From Monilinia fructicola (lineage: Eukaryota > Ascomycota > Leotiomycetes > Helotiales > Sclerotiniaceae), in assembly GCA_008692225.1 (NCBI GenBank), contig VICG01000002.1, positions 124,001 to 188,000 of the forward strand: 64,000 nt of DNA, written 5' to 3'. A model generated the notes under the pieces. The model was not told where the DNA came from and ran no database searches. It was given only the letters and a program-made list of their open reading frames with translations. How positions within the stretch are numbered: the first letter of the stretch is position 1; the number at the start of each line of letters is the position of its first letter. Made by a program: the position numbers and the translations under genes. Shown piece after piece: positions 47,165 to 58,958 of the stretch.

Positions 47165-48188
47165 TTTGGAAAATTTGTTATCTAAATTGGTGGGAGAATA
47201 AATGAATAGCGAAGGAAAGGTTTACGGTTTTGAAATGCTGGGGAAATTTTTTGGAGGGGCTGCTGGATTTGGTGGGGAGAGAGAGCGGTGTGATATGGCA
47301 TTATTAGGTAATCAGCAGCTACCTAATAGAGATGGTCACCGGTAAGGTAGGTAAGATTATAGAACTCATCCTCATCCTCCTCATCCTCCTCATCCTCATC
47401 CTCATCCTCATCCTTCTCATCCTCGCCATCCTCGTCGTCCTCGTCGTCCTCGTCCTCCTCATCCTCCTCTTCCTTTTCATTGAACTCCTTTCAATAATTC
47501 CACAAGTCGTACCAAACCATTTCCTCGTTCTCTACTCTGAAACTTATATAAGATATGATTTGAAATTTTCTATTGAAATATGAATTCGAAAAAGTCTTAA
47601 TAGATATTAAGCTTTAATATCAAAATCCTCGATTTACGTGATAAACATGCAATCATGCAATCGTGAGCTTATCACACTTTCTCTCGAAAGCCCTATATGG
47701 TTCGGGGCCCAATGGTTGGACTCAAACGTATATCAAGAACACCCAAGTATTCATATGTCTTTACAGGATGCTTTTAGCCGGTACACTATATATTGGGAAG
47801 CTTCCTTGGCTTCCTTGCTTGCTCTGGTTATTTGATCTTATCAAAATGCTTCTATTGGAGGACTTTTAGCTGCAGGAGAGGATGGTGCTACAAACCACCC
47901 GCATTTTAGGTTTGTGAACGGGCGACAAAGATCTACAATCGAGTATCACCAATGTAAACTTAGGCTTCTATACGGAGCCTTCACGCGTACAGGACACAAT
48001 CATGGCTAGTCATTCCTGGCACTTGAAGCCGGCGGTGAGTATCATTCCTATTTCCTTTTAGCTATATATACGGTGGGTCTGGTCTCTGTGTTCCCATGTA
48101 TTACATATATATTGCCATACTCGAGTTGTGTATAAGTCATCTACAAGTGTTACCGACTTCCCTCTGAACTGGCACGCACGAAGAGAGC
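47165..48188. other. Intergenic with CTC/ATC microsatellite
   Basis: A CATCCTCCT-type trinucleotide tract spans about 47365-47475 and generates a spurious Leu/Ile-rich frame. A short upstream frame starts at 48003 (MASHSWHLKPA) and might be an upstream ORF or exon of the MFS gene. No other feature is seen. Confidence 0.6.
47365..47475. repeat. CTC/ATC trinucleotide tract
   Basis: About 110 bp of CATCCTCCTCAT-like units with CGT interruptions (GTCGTCCTC). It is a simple repeat about 200 bp upstream of the RMT2 start. Confidence 0.9.
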
Positions 48189-49810
48189 ATGTCGATGATC
48201 ATGGATACCGCGCAGAGTAAGAAGCTGGATGCTGAAAGTCAATTGGACTCAAGTACACGAGATGATTCGCTTCTGGTGGTTGATCCTGAGATGGAGAAAC
48301 GTGTTGTGAGGAAAATTGATAAACATCTGATGCCTCTAATCATAGGATTATGTACGTATCTACCGAGTATATCTTGGAACTCTCGTGAATTTGAGTTAAC
48401 GTCTTCCAAAAGATCTCCTGGCATATCTCGATCGTTCGAATATTGGCAATGCGAAAATTGCTGGTATGGAAGAGGACTTGCATCTCGAATCTGAGAGCTA
48501 CGAATGGCTACTCACTATATTTTACATATCATACATTTTATTCGAGCCAATGGTTTTGATGTATAAAGTCCTCCCACCTCACATATGGGCCTCTATAACA
48601 GTGATTGGATGGGCATCAGCGGCAACTTTTCAAACGGTCGCATATAGTTGGTCAGGGATGATGGCTGCTAGGTTTTTCCTGGGAGTTTTCGAGGCTTCTT
48701 TTGCGCCCGGTATCACATTCCTATTATCATTTTTCTATTTGAGAAACGAGCTTGGAGTTAGATGCGGATTTTATCTTGGGGCAGCTCCGTTGGGGACTTG
48801 CTTCGCTGGTGCTCTGGCCTATGGCATCACTTCTGGCCATTTTCACGGTATTGCACCTTGGCGTGTGCTTTTCCTTGTTGAAGGACTGCCCTCGGTTTTC
48901 GCTGGCATTGCCACCTGGTTCCTTATGCCCGACAGCCCGGAGAAGGCCAGATTTTTGACCGAAGAGGAAGTTCTTATTGCACAGGCTCGCAAAGTCCGGC
49001 AAGTGGGTACGATCGAATCTGAGCGACCACACGGACTACAATGGAGCGAGGTCAGGGCCGCGCTTCTCGATTTCAAGAATTGGACAACGGCGCTCATGTA
49101 TTTCTCCTGTAATGTGTCATTTGCTTCCTTGCCAGTTTTCTTACCCACCATTCTTCGTGCGATGGGCTTCTCAAAAATCAATGCGCAGGGACTGTCCGCT
49201 CCACCTTATTTCCTCGCTTTCTTAGTTGTGATCCTTACAACATGGCTCGCAGACAGGTATTCTCAGCGAGGATACACCATTCTTGTCCTCTCACTCATTG
49301 GAGCTACGGGATATATCATGCTTGCCGTATCTTCCAACACGGGAGTACGGTATGCTGGAGTATTCTTGGCAGCTTCGGGTATTTTCCCAGCCATTGGAAA
49401 TATTCTTCCATGGGTGCTGAACAATCAAGGCAGTGAGAGTAAGAGAGGGACGGGCATTGCAATCCTCAATGTGGTTGGGCAATGCGGACCTCTTCTGGGC
49501 ACGAGATTATATCCTAGTAGCGAAGGGCCTTACTACAGCAAAGGAATGGTATGTTTTCACAGTAATTTTGTTTTGTCATCTTGACAAGTAGTTCTTCATG
49601 GCACTCAATATATACTAACTATTGTTCTCACAGTGGGTTTGCGCGGCCTTCATGCTCTTTAATGGTACATTAGCCATGGCCTTGCGCTTTCGCCTTGCGG
49701 CCGAGAATCGAAAATTAGATGAAAAGTATGGAGTTGTTGGCGCTGATGCAAGTGGTGCAAGGGCAGGCGGAAGGGAAAATGATGGACCTAATTTCAGATA
49801 TATCTTATGA
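48189..49810 (+). CDS. MFS transporter, anion:cation symporter (Dal5/Tna1-like)
   Basis: This plasma-membrane permease belongs to the family that takes up small organic anions such as allantoate, nicotinate or pantothenate; the substrate cannot be read from sequence. Three exons read 48189-48351, 48413-49548 and 49634-49810, encoding 491 residues. The family hallmark is LLAYLDRSNIGNAKIAGMEED at the end of helix 1, followed by helix 2 (WLLTIFYISYILFE) and the loop FFLGVFEASFAPG. About 12 membrane helices are expected. All phases agree and there is no break. Its neighbour, the minus-strand DHA2 exporter, converges with it. Confidence 0.88.
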
Positions 49811-50118
49811 TTGATTGAGCTTTGGTATGATTACGAATATTTGTTTAGATCCTGGCCTTCTGTTCGCTGTGTCATGTTACTTTAATACCCTGATACTGTC
49901 TGGCAGGTGGTAGCTTCTCCTGGGCTTCGTTCTTGTGCTTGGATTGAAGGTTAGATGGAGATGGTGTGGGAAGGCTCTCTACATATATTCTGTTATTCTG
50001 CAATCCACATTTTCTCCCATCCGCGCGTGTGCTCTCAACGTGATTTTGATATTGTGAGGAGGAGTTCAAGTCCGTCCATCACAGCACACAAAATTCCTAT
50101 TATTCCAACCTCACTAGG
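49811..50118. other. Intergenic, nothing recognised
   Basis: Convergent 3' flanks of two MFS genes, about 300 bp. No feature is seen. Confidence 0.5.
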
Positions 50119-52266
50119 TCAATGCCCCTCTTCCTTTTTCTCTTTTCTTACACTTTTCCACTCCAATCCACAGACAGCCAGAAACCCCCCAATAGCACAA
50201 GCCGCCGAGACCCAAAATGTCGCCTTCAACCCCTCCACATACGCCTCCAATACCTTCTCCAATTGCCCCTCCTGCCCCCATGTTTCCAATAGCGCCCTGA
50301 TTTCCGTAACCCCACTATCCAAAAAAGCCCTCGCATCCAACCCTGGGACCCTCTCCTCAATCCCCCCTACTAACCTATTCTGAAACAGTGTCTGCGAGAC
50401 CGGCACAAAGATCGCCCCACCCAGCGTCATAAACAACGAAACACACGATATAGCCACCGGAATCCGCTTATTTGACATCACCGTCTGCGCGACAATAATC
50501 CCGCTCTCGAACCCAACACCCACGCCCAGACCGGTAATAACCTGGAACCCCGCGTTCCTCGCATACGACGTCGTGAGTGAGAGCGTAGTCAGAAGCCCGG
50601 AACCAATGGCAAATAAAACCATGCAGATGAGCATGACGGGGGTGTAGTACCCGAGCGCGGAGATCGCCGCCCCGGTTCCGGTGGAGCTGACCGTACATGC
50701 GAGGAGTAAAGGGAGCATTTGGATTCCAGCGTGCAAGGCCGAGGAGCCTTTGACGCTTTGAAAATACACTGGGAGGTAGTAGGATAGACTGAAAAAGCCA
50801 GCGCCAAAGAATGCTGAGAATGCAAATGCGCATATAGTATTCCGGTTTTGAAAAAGATATGGAGGGAGGGTTCCGGCCTCGCCGAGCCGGATTTGAGTGC
50901 AGATGAACAGGACGGTGAGAATAGCTGAGGTGACGAAGAGGCCGATAATTTGACCGCTGTTCCAAGGGTAAGTAGAACCGCCCCATTGGAGAGGGAGGAG
51001 GAGGCAGATTATGGCGGGGATGAGGAGGGAGGCGCCAAGGAGGTCGAGCTTTAAGATGCGTTGTTTGAGGGTTAGGGAAGAGGGGTTATTAGGGCGGTTG
51101 ATATGAAGGATGAGAGATATTACAGTGACGCAAAAGGCTCCTATGGGAAGGCTGGGGGGAGGGTGAGTTCGTTGGTATTTATTGACGTTCTGCACTCAGG
51201 GTAGGGGGTGTTGATATTCTTACTTGATGTAGAAGCACCAGCGCCAGGAGAGTTTATCGCTATCCGAAAAGGTCAGTGGGTTCATCGATGCTCTGTCTAT
51301 AAATGGGAGACTTACGTGAAGACACCGCCAAGTAATGGTCCCGCGACTGATGCGATTCCCCACATACTACTAATTATACCCATTGCCAACGGCCTCTTGC
51401 GCAATGGCACTTCTCAAGTCAGTTGTGCATGTCTTGAAGAGAGCACTTGTATTAATGGGAAGTGGAAGCAAGTTAGAACTTAGAACTTACAACTATACAC
51501 AACAATTATAATCGAACCCGTAAACAGACCTCCCACGCCGGCTCCAGCTATGGCTCGGCCAATGATAAGCATATTGCTGCTCGTTGCCGTGGCGCAGATT
51601 AAGGAGCTGCGTATTGATCTGTTAGTACGTGGGATTGATAGCGGAAGTGCTAACTACTTACCCAAGCTCGAAGATGGCAATGGCAGCCAGGAAGGTATAC
51701 TTGATCTATTAAATCGTTGGCCAACAACCGGTTCTTTATTTGGGAAACGCAGTGCGCACGCACGTTGAAGATGGAGTATATCCTTCCAAAACTAGGCTGC
51801 AACGCCGCTTTCGTAAGTAAGTAGCTCGACCCATACCTACAGACATCAGCAATCACTCATATATATGCACCATAAAAACACCAACTCAATGCCTAACACA
51901 ACACCAACACACTCACCAACCAATATCTCCCGTACTCTTGAAATGATCCGTAATCTTCGGAATAGCAGTAGAAATAATTGTCTGATCCAGCGCCACCAAA
52001 AACACAGCCAAACACAGCGCCAGTATAATAGTGACGAGTTTGAGACCCTCGGGGTACTGCGGCTCGCTACTTGCGCTAGGTAGTCGTTCTGCCGCGGCTG
52101 AGGCAGAGTCTTTAGCGGTCATGCGCAGAGCAGGTTCTTTTTGGGAAAACGAGTTGCGCGCCTCGGGCGTGTCTATCTTCTCTGCGTCCGAAGAAGCGGT
52201 AGAAGCAGTAGCCATGGGCACAGCCTTGTCTGAGACTTCCATGTCGCCCATTTCCATATCCTGCAT
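50119..52266 (-). CDS. MFS drug/toxin exporter (DHA2, 14-TM type)
   Basis: This is a proton-coupled exporter of the DHA2 family, often found beside fungal secondary-metabolite genes. The start is [11 protein letters not shown], followed by an Ala/Ser/Glu-rich cytosolic leader. Helix 1 contains [20 protein letters not shown], the classic motif. Further exons give [28 protein letters not shown] (motif C-like antiporter region), [14 protein letters not shown] and WRWCFYINLPIGAF. The large last exon (about 51159-50119) encodes the C-terminal seven or eight helices. At least six exons are present, and the joins I checked are in phase. The coding DNA is GC-richer at codon third positions than neighbouring genes, seen as C-rich codons near 50150-50420. 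It may once have served the degraded cluster to its right. Confidence 0.85.
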
Positions 52267-52678
52267 AACTGCGATAGGCGCTTGCTTGCACAGCCAAATC
52301 AGTAGAGACAACAATCGTCTCTTAGGGCTCGTTGTACTGACACGTGAATCTACCGCACGCTATCTGGAGGTTCTTCACATCAATACTGTTGTTCAGTACA
52401 GTTTCACGAATTTATCGCGCACAAAAGTAATCAACAGCCAAAATTACAAGAATCCCCCCTCCACGACCAGCACATTTCCTCTCTATCCTCTATTATCTAG
52501 ACCAATGAGAAGCGTCTGATAAGCTTGGCACTAATCACATGAGAGAGTATCTGGCCGGCAGATCTTACACCAATAGCAGGCAGTACATGAAAAGGAGTTG
52601 TGTCGTATCTCGTATCGCGAAGTCACGCAGCCAACTATTCCGTTCTTGTGTACATCCGGCACTAGTGGATTTTCTCTT
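52267..52678. other. Intergenic, nothing recognised
   Basis: About 400 bp between the exporter start and the 3' end of the NLR relic. No feature is seen. Confidence 0.5.
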
Positions 52679-55299
52679 TCAAGATCTCGGATTTGTTATT
52701 CCAAGCACTGTATCCTCATATCGAGCTACATTCAACTCAGCAGATGCAACTCCCAACGCTTGAAGCCGATCTTCAATTCGCCTAGACCATTTCGAAGAAG
52801 GCCCTTGAACGGTTGTGTATCCAGACAATGCTCGATCATATATTACCTTTGCCATGTCTTTCCGATCAGTTTTGCGAGAAGAGGTCTCCAAAAGCGGACA
52901 TTGTATGCAATGCTGGTAAATAAGACGAGGTAAGTTCAAGCCCAAGTGCTTTCTCGTAGCCTTCCAGCGCTCGACGATACATCACTTCTGCCTCTGCTAG
53001 CTTGTCTTGATTTAAGTAGAGAGTGCCTAGGTTGTGAACTGCATTTAGTGTTGATGTATGATCTGGTCCAAGTGCTTTCTCGTAGCCTTCTAGCGCTCGA
53101 CAATACATCACCTCTGCCTCTGCTAGCTTGTCTTGATCTTTGTAGAGTCTGCCTAGCCTGTGAAACTCCTCATACAGTCTATCTATATCTACTTTAGCGT
53201 CTTTTATAAAGAAAGCCTGTCGTGCTGCATGTTGGAGAAGCCGCCGCTGTAAGAGCCACCAATACTTTTCATTTGTATCAGGAACCTTCGAGGCCACACA
53301 GGTTAAAGCTACATGTGCAAGGCTTTTGTTCCACTCCTTGTTAAGCACAGACACTATCCACAAGTGAACACAACTATGTACACTATACCCTCTAGTTCCG
53401 ATCTGCTGCTGAGGAGACCTGTCTGGATCAACCAGTCCGAAGGTACATAATAGAGTGATAGCCTCATTAAAATCCAGTTCATCCTTCGTAAGCTTCTGTA
53501 TACATTCATCGTCTACAGAGGTTGCATGCTGAAGAAGGTCAAACCACAGATCATCTCGATGAAGATATGCCCATAGCTTAAGTAATTTTGCTGATGCTAG
53601 ATTTTGCTGTTGGATCCGATCGAAAGTGATCTGCCATGTCGAATATAATTTACGATCCTCATAAGAATCCAATGAGGGACTTGTTGTCTGAAGCTTCAAC
53701 CATGACGTCTTATAAAGCTGAAGATAATCCGAGAAGCTTGTTGTTACATGCTCGAGATATATTCCTGCCGTAGATAAAGCAAGTGGCAGGCCGTCGAGTT
53801 CCTTGACAAGTGCTATAGCATCAGGATCTGCCTTGTTAGTATTGTCTTTACCTCTACTATCAATTGTATAGACATACCCTTTTCAATGCCTTTACGTCCT
53901 GACATGTTAGATAAAATCTCATGACCTTCCCTGATATCTAGCAATTTCTGAATATGAATTCGTTTACCTTGCCTGATTTGCGATGATCTTGTCGTGATGA
54001 TAATCGAGCCGTGATCAGACCGAGGGAGGAACTGACGTATATCGACTGCTGAGTTGTCGGGATTGCTAGATGTCTTAGGATTGTCAAAGTTATCGTAGAT
54101 TACGAGCCGCCTTGTGTTCCACGGGGAGTCAAGCCAGTCTTTGATTGTATTGACAACTTGATCGAGGTCTTTATCTTGGTCTACGTTGGATAGCATACTA
54201 GTGGAAGGATGATGTCTCAGCACCTGCTGAGCGATATCTCGGAAGCTCAGCTTCAGTGAGTCTTCATCATTTGCATTCAGCCAAAAGATCGCTGTGTATT
54301 TCTCCTTGTATCGTCTAGCGTATGTATTCGCTAGCTGAGTCTTTCCTATACCCCCAAGGCCATGTAGAATGACACAGGCTCGACTACTATGATCTTGAAG
54401 CAGTTTGTACATTTCCGACAGCTCCTTCTCTCTAGCAACAAACTGTACAGCTTCAGGAAATGACGCGAGGTCGAGCCCAACACTGAACTGTTCAAGATCC
54501 ACCCCTGTGCTGATTAGTTTCGTGACTTCAATTGATACATCTTTGCGAACAACTTACCCTTGTACACCTTGTGGATCTCATTCTCTAGCCGCCGGAATGC
54601 CTGGCCCCTTCCCTCGCCGTAATTTGGCATCATAGACACATCGAAGATCTCGATTAAGCAGTAGGCTTCATCTTCTTCAATAGTAGTATTACAGTGCTTT
54701 GCCTAGGATCTTCGCTCTTTGATGCTAAAATTCGATAATATATCGCTTCGGAGAGCATTCTTCGCGATGCCAGTGATTTCATGGATCTCAAGCTCAAGCG
54801 ACAACTTGCTTCCAAGTCGCTCACCCTCTAAGCAAAAGAAGTCAACCAGCTTTGGTACGATAAGCTTTTGAAGCATCCAGCCTCGAATGAACCATCGATT
54901 CTTCCAGAAGGCCTCTTCCCATATCTTTTGGCTATCCGCTCCAGTACCGGACTTGGAGATATCCGAAAGATAGATGTAGCAGTGCGCAGCTTTTTGATAC
55001 CACCGAAATATGGAATTGATTGCAACACCAAGCTCGACTGCATTCTTTTTATTGATACAGCAGGTATCGACCCAGAAGTATTCCAATCCGTCTACTGCAG
55101 CTTGCTTCACGCAGAACTGTATCTTCCTCCACCCAGCTTTACTCACAGTCTTGCTCACATCCATACCGGCTTCCATATCCTAAAAGATGACCTCCTCTTC
55201 TCCCCAGGTATGAGAGAATATTGCATAAGGAAGAATATCGCCACTGATAAGTTCGCGAAAGACGATCTCGCCGTTGGGCTTGCACTCAAACAGGCGCAT
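52679..55299 (-). pseudogene. HET / NB-ARC / TPR (fungal NLR-type) pseudogene
   Basis: Proteins of this architecture are fungal NLR-like STAND ATPases that can trigger heterokaryon-incompatibility cell death. The HET domain starts at 55299 (MRLFECKPNGE) with YAIFSHTWGEEEV, then YFWVDTCCINKK and RWFIRGWMLQKLI. The NB-ARC domain has P-loop LHGLGGIGKTQLA and LVIYDNFDNP, and is followed by GLPLALSTAG. The TPR array has two near-identical 42-residue units (DKLAEAEVMY...RALEGYEKALG). Two introns (after VYKG and after KGIEKG) splice in phase. Breaks are a TAG at 55180-55182 where Gln is expected (EEVIF*DME), a TAG at 54703-54705 where Trp is expected, and an extra A in the A-run near 52888. Both stops are explained by single transitions. 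I infer an inactivated locus. Confidence 0.85.
52942..53193 (-). repeat. 126-bp TPR-encoding repeat, two full units
   Basis: Two units start at 52942 and 53068 on the plus strand, exactly 126 bp (42 codons) apart, and differ at only a few positions over their core. Such high internal conservation is known for NLR and STAND repeat domains in fungi, where copy number changes by unequal exchange. Confidence 0.85.
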
Positions 55300-55700
55300 C
55301 CGGATGGGCTGAGATACACAAACCTCCTCCTCGCGTAATTAACCTCCTTCCTCAGTCCAAATATAGAGCCAGAGACTACATAGAATGGCTGTCGTTTAAT
55401 GAATCCACTGTCATGTCTCAATAAAGAATAGTTCAATCATCGTACACCTCTTCTTCTTTTGTATATAGACTCACAGTTCTGCTCTTTTAGTTTCTTTCTT
55501 CTTTGTGTTTATATTATGAATTGAATGTATAACGTTGCTCTACTATTGTTAGTTCTGGAAATGTGAGGCTACAGATAGTTAGTAGTATATTAGTAGAAAA
55601 AGAGATTTCTAACAAGTCTATTAATATTATAATAGATAACTTGAACAACGATGATGTCGAGGCTACATTTCCTCCTTAAGAAGGAATTTAAGTATAACTA
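55300..55700. other. AT-rich flank, nothing recognised
   Basis: About 400 bp with no frame of interest, between the NLR relic and the helicase fragment. Confidence 0.45.
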
Positions 55701-55719
55701 CTTTGTAATTTGAACTTGC

Positions 55720-56089
55720 GGCTCCACCCCCTGCACTATACATTGCCCTTGTACGTTTAGAACCTAACGGTTACTAGGTGCTCCAGCTGCACAGGTCGTC
55801 TTCAACATTCCAATCTTACGGAGCAGAATACCGACGGTGGCAGCTGCCTATTATCAACACGTTTGCTCTCACGATCCACAAAGTGCAGGGTCTTTCCTTG
55901 CCGTCCATTACCCTCGTACTGAACAAGAGTATCTTTTCTGAAGGGCAAGCATTTGTAGGATTGAGTCGAGCAACAACGTTAGAAGGAGTCTTTTTGACGC
56001 AGCTGGACTTCGATGCGATCAAGGCCGACCCTGAGGCTATTGCAGAATATAATAGATTGAGAACGGTAGCCTCGCAATTGCAAACATAG
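55720..56089 (+). pseudogene. PIF1-like DNA helicase, C-terminal fragment
   Basis: The last ~90 residues of a PIF1-family superfamily-1B helicase are visible. They include INTFALTIHKVQGLSLPSI (motif V region) and FVGLSRATTLEGVFL (motif VI, with the Gly-Leu-Ser-Arg finger). No walker motifs or upstream helicase body are present, so it is a fragment. Large families of such genes in fungi derive from Helitron rolling-circle transposons or host expansions. Upstream sequence contains in-frame stops. It is therefore a mobile-element or duplication relic next to the NLR pseudogene. Confidence 0.7.
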
Positions 56090-56413
56090 CTGTATCTCAT
56101 GGCTTCCCAATGTAGCTTCTCGAGCCGTGATTGAATACATTCACTTGCTGCATTCACCTCTGAAAACAGGGCCTAATTGAGTGATTCACGCATCTTCTGA
56201 ATGATTCACAACACTTGAGGGGTCAAATTCTACAGGTGCTGAGTGCTATAGCTTCCATTTTTTACGGCTGGTGGATTATTTTTTTTCTGGTGGGTCACGA
56301 GATCTCGCCTTATGCGGCTAACCTCCAGGCCCAAATTTGCACTGCAACTCCCAAGTCATTGTCGCCGGCTCGTTATTCTATGAAATCAGCTGAAATAACT
56401 CGGTACCACCACC

Positions 56414-58016
56414 TTATTCATTCGCAATGCTTCTAAGTCGATGTTCCAAATTGTTCCTAATAATATTGACATGGTCCTCCGTTATAACGCCCCTTTCAGA
56501 GCCGAGACAAAGAGTCATATCTCCTCCTTTTACTGTCGCCATAGCAAGCAAAAGAGGTCCATCATACATTGACGGCATGTTCGCGAAGAACAGCTTGCTA
56601 AGGGTTGCCTTGGCAGTGAGATCGCGATCACCACTAGTGCCCTCAACAACCCCCAAATTCGTAAGCAAAAAAGCACTCTGCCTCTTTCCACCAAGTAAGC
56701 CAGTGAAATACTTCTGGAAATCGCGGATCAACTTCAGTGCCCCAATATCCTGATCTGCGGGAGAATTTGTTGCCGTTGCTATGTATTGTCTGGTTTCACG
56801 CGCGGAATCCCATAGTTGTTCGTCACTTCCTTCTAACCCAGGCGATGAGGGAGAGCAACAAGAAATATACCCCCTTGGCGTTGGGTTCTCGCAAGAAAAT
56901 ATGGGTTTTGCGGCCGAGACATATACGCCAATAGTATCATCAGTGACACCGCTATCCGCTACAGCAAACCTTCTCATTGAAGTAGCGATTGGAACCTCAA
57001 ACCTGCTAGACTCCTCAGTTGCAAAGATTTGCGCCGATTCTCTCGCCAGTAGCACAGTCGTAAGTGCGGTAATGGTCGTTTTCTCTTTTCGACATCTCGG
57101 TGACTAGCTTCTCTGTTACTTTCAGAATCCAGAGAGAATGATTTTATGCGGGCCAGTCGCCGAGGCGGGATGTTCTGCGGGATGAGCGGACCTGTCCATT
57201 TTAGACGGTCTGTAGGATACAGAACGGCCAAGAAGAGCCGTCGAAGAAGGAAGGAGATGGATGTAGTTAGGTTGATGGCTTCTTCCATATTTGGCGGTAG
57301 GAGCTGCCTAGGCACCTCCAATAGTGTTTCTATAGTTTGTAGGATCCACGCATTTCGAGCCAAAGTCTGATAGAGTGGCACTCGCGAGGAGAGAGTTGAG
57401 ATGTGATTGGAAAGTTTTATGAAAACTGGCGCCTGATAGTCCGTCGCAGATTGCGTGGTGGAAGAAGAAGCCAACTGCCAAATTGATTATGTCTTGGTCT
57501 CCCGGTTGCAGTAGCTCTGTTGGTTTCATCAGTGAACCCTGGAGAAGCCATGAAGACCCTCCAGAGAGGACCTTTGCCTTCCGCTTCATCCTCAAACCCT
57601 CTCTGAAGACCTTCTTCAATGAATGTTTCAATCCCATTCTCTGGATTCACATGGACGAATTGAACGACCTTGCTGAGATCGATTCTTGAGAGATGGATCC
57701 ATCGAGGGTTTGCTGAAGATTCCCCCTCTATGCTGACAGAGAGGAAAGGATGAGCAAGGATAGTTGAGGCGACGGATTTGTAGATGAGCGCTTTGAAATA
57801 TGGGAGATTAAGAAGTGATTGTTTAGATAGAGAGGCAGGGAGCTGGTAGATGGCAGTGACACTGCTGGAGTTGAAAAATTTGAGATTATTGCGAGCAATA
57901 TAGAAGCGTTCCAAAGTACCTGAGGTTTAAAGTAAGCTACAATAAAATACTGCCTTACAGCCGCTTAAAATCAAAAGTCGTTGTCTCTTACCAAGTTCAC
58001 GAAAGGGGATATCCAT
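56414..58016 (-). pseudogene. Alcohol acetyltransferase-like (AATase family) pseudogene
   Basis: The family (PF07247-like) transfers acetyl groups from acetyl-CoA to alcohols, and secondary-metabolite clusters often use such enzymes. Exon 1 (58016-57992, MDIPFREL) joins in phase to LERFYIARNNLKFFNSSS. The active-site motif FFHHAICDGLSG (His-x-x-x-Asp-Gly) is intact. The protein is then spread over several frames: an extra G near 57500, an extra A near 57337 (DPT then TIETLLEVPRQLLPP), and two further shifts near 57080-57130. The final segment ends EDHVNIIRNNLEH. With at least four frame breaks it cannot make a normal protein as read. Indels at A and G runs could partly be sequence error, but the density suggests true decay. 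Confidence 0.75.
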
Positions 58017-58958
58017 CTCAAGTCCTGCGCCAGCCAGTGTCCCATGAAGTCATAAATCTCAAAGCGTCTATCTAGACACAAAACAGCAAAAATGTCAAGA
58101 ATCCAGGAATGATCACACGTTGACGCAGAAATCCTTTCTTACTTTATTTTCCCGCTGCGAGTACACCCAACATTCTTATTTTTCCTCGTTTCATGACATC
58201 AATGAGTGATCGACTCTCCATTCACCGCCGGTTTCCATATTTCATGGTAGCTACGGCGAGTTCCAATTAAGCGAGGGCTCGCCCAGCTAGATGGGCATTA
58301 AAATAAACTACACCAAAAGCCCAAAACCTCGTTCGTGCCTGACTAATACTCACTACCTTTGCCCATCGGGTTAGCATCAAGTCTCCGCTAGAAGTTTATT
58401 GGACACGATTCTGTAAACTCCCTGCAGTTCCAAACCATTTCGTCAAGTGGGGTCCCTTGGCACTTCACAGCCCGGTGACCGAGTCATCGACGACAATGAT
58501 AGGAAGGATCAAAACCCAAAGTCACCGAACACTGACTGCAACGACTTTATTGACAATAATTGTTTGGTAGAAGAAATTGTATTCGTTCGTCAAAAGTGGC
58601 GTTGTGATGTTTTAGTCGCTGGCAGTATCGTTTCTGATGCCCATGAGGAAGTTATGTTGCGACAGTATTTTTACGGTGAAGGGGAAAATAGCAGCAGTAT
58701 TCGGTATATGACTACTGTGCCGTGGATGCACATCCAGCAGTGATTTTCAGCTTCAACAATGATCTGTTTCACTACTGATGCTGTTACTCGGCGCCGAGGG
58801 TAACGCTCCGCAGTCTTCAGCCGGCCGGAAGCCGAACAACCTGGAACGGACTGCCGGAAATGATTTGATTTAGCGATGGCCGCCAAGTCTCCGGCGTAAA
58901 CAAAGCTTACCAACATACAGGCTGATAGATAGATCCTGAGAGAGGAAGGTGAGTCGAC
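58017..58958. other. Intergenic, weak frame at 58447-58743
   Basis: A plus-strand frame of about 98 codons lacks an ATG at its beginning and matches nothing I recognise. The remainder is the 5' flank of the acetyltransferase relic. Confidence 0.4.

Noticed and set aside
47332..47583. Leu/Ile-rich frame resembling a membrane protein
   Set aside because: It is the translation of a CTC/ATC microsatellite.
55175..55195. Intron removing the first TAG in the HET gene
   Set aside because: The nearest upstream GT to the TTTTAG is only about 12 bp away, too short for an intron, and the flanking residues match the family continuously if the TAG was a Gln codon.
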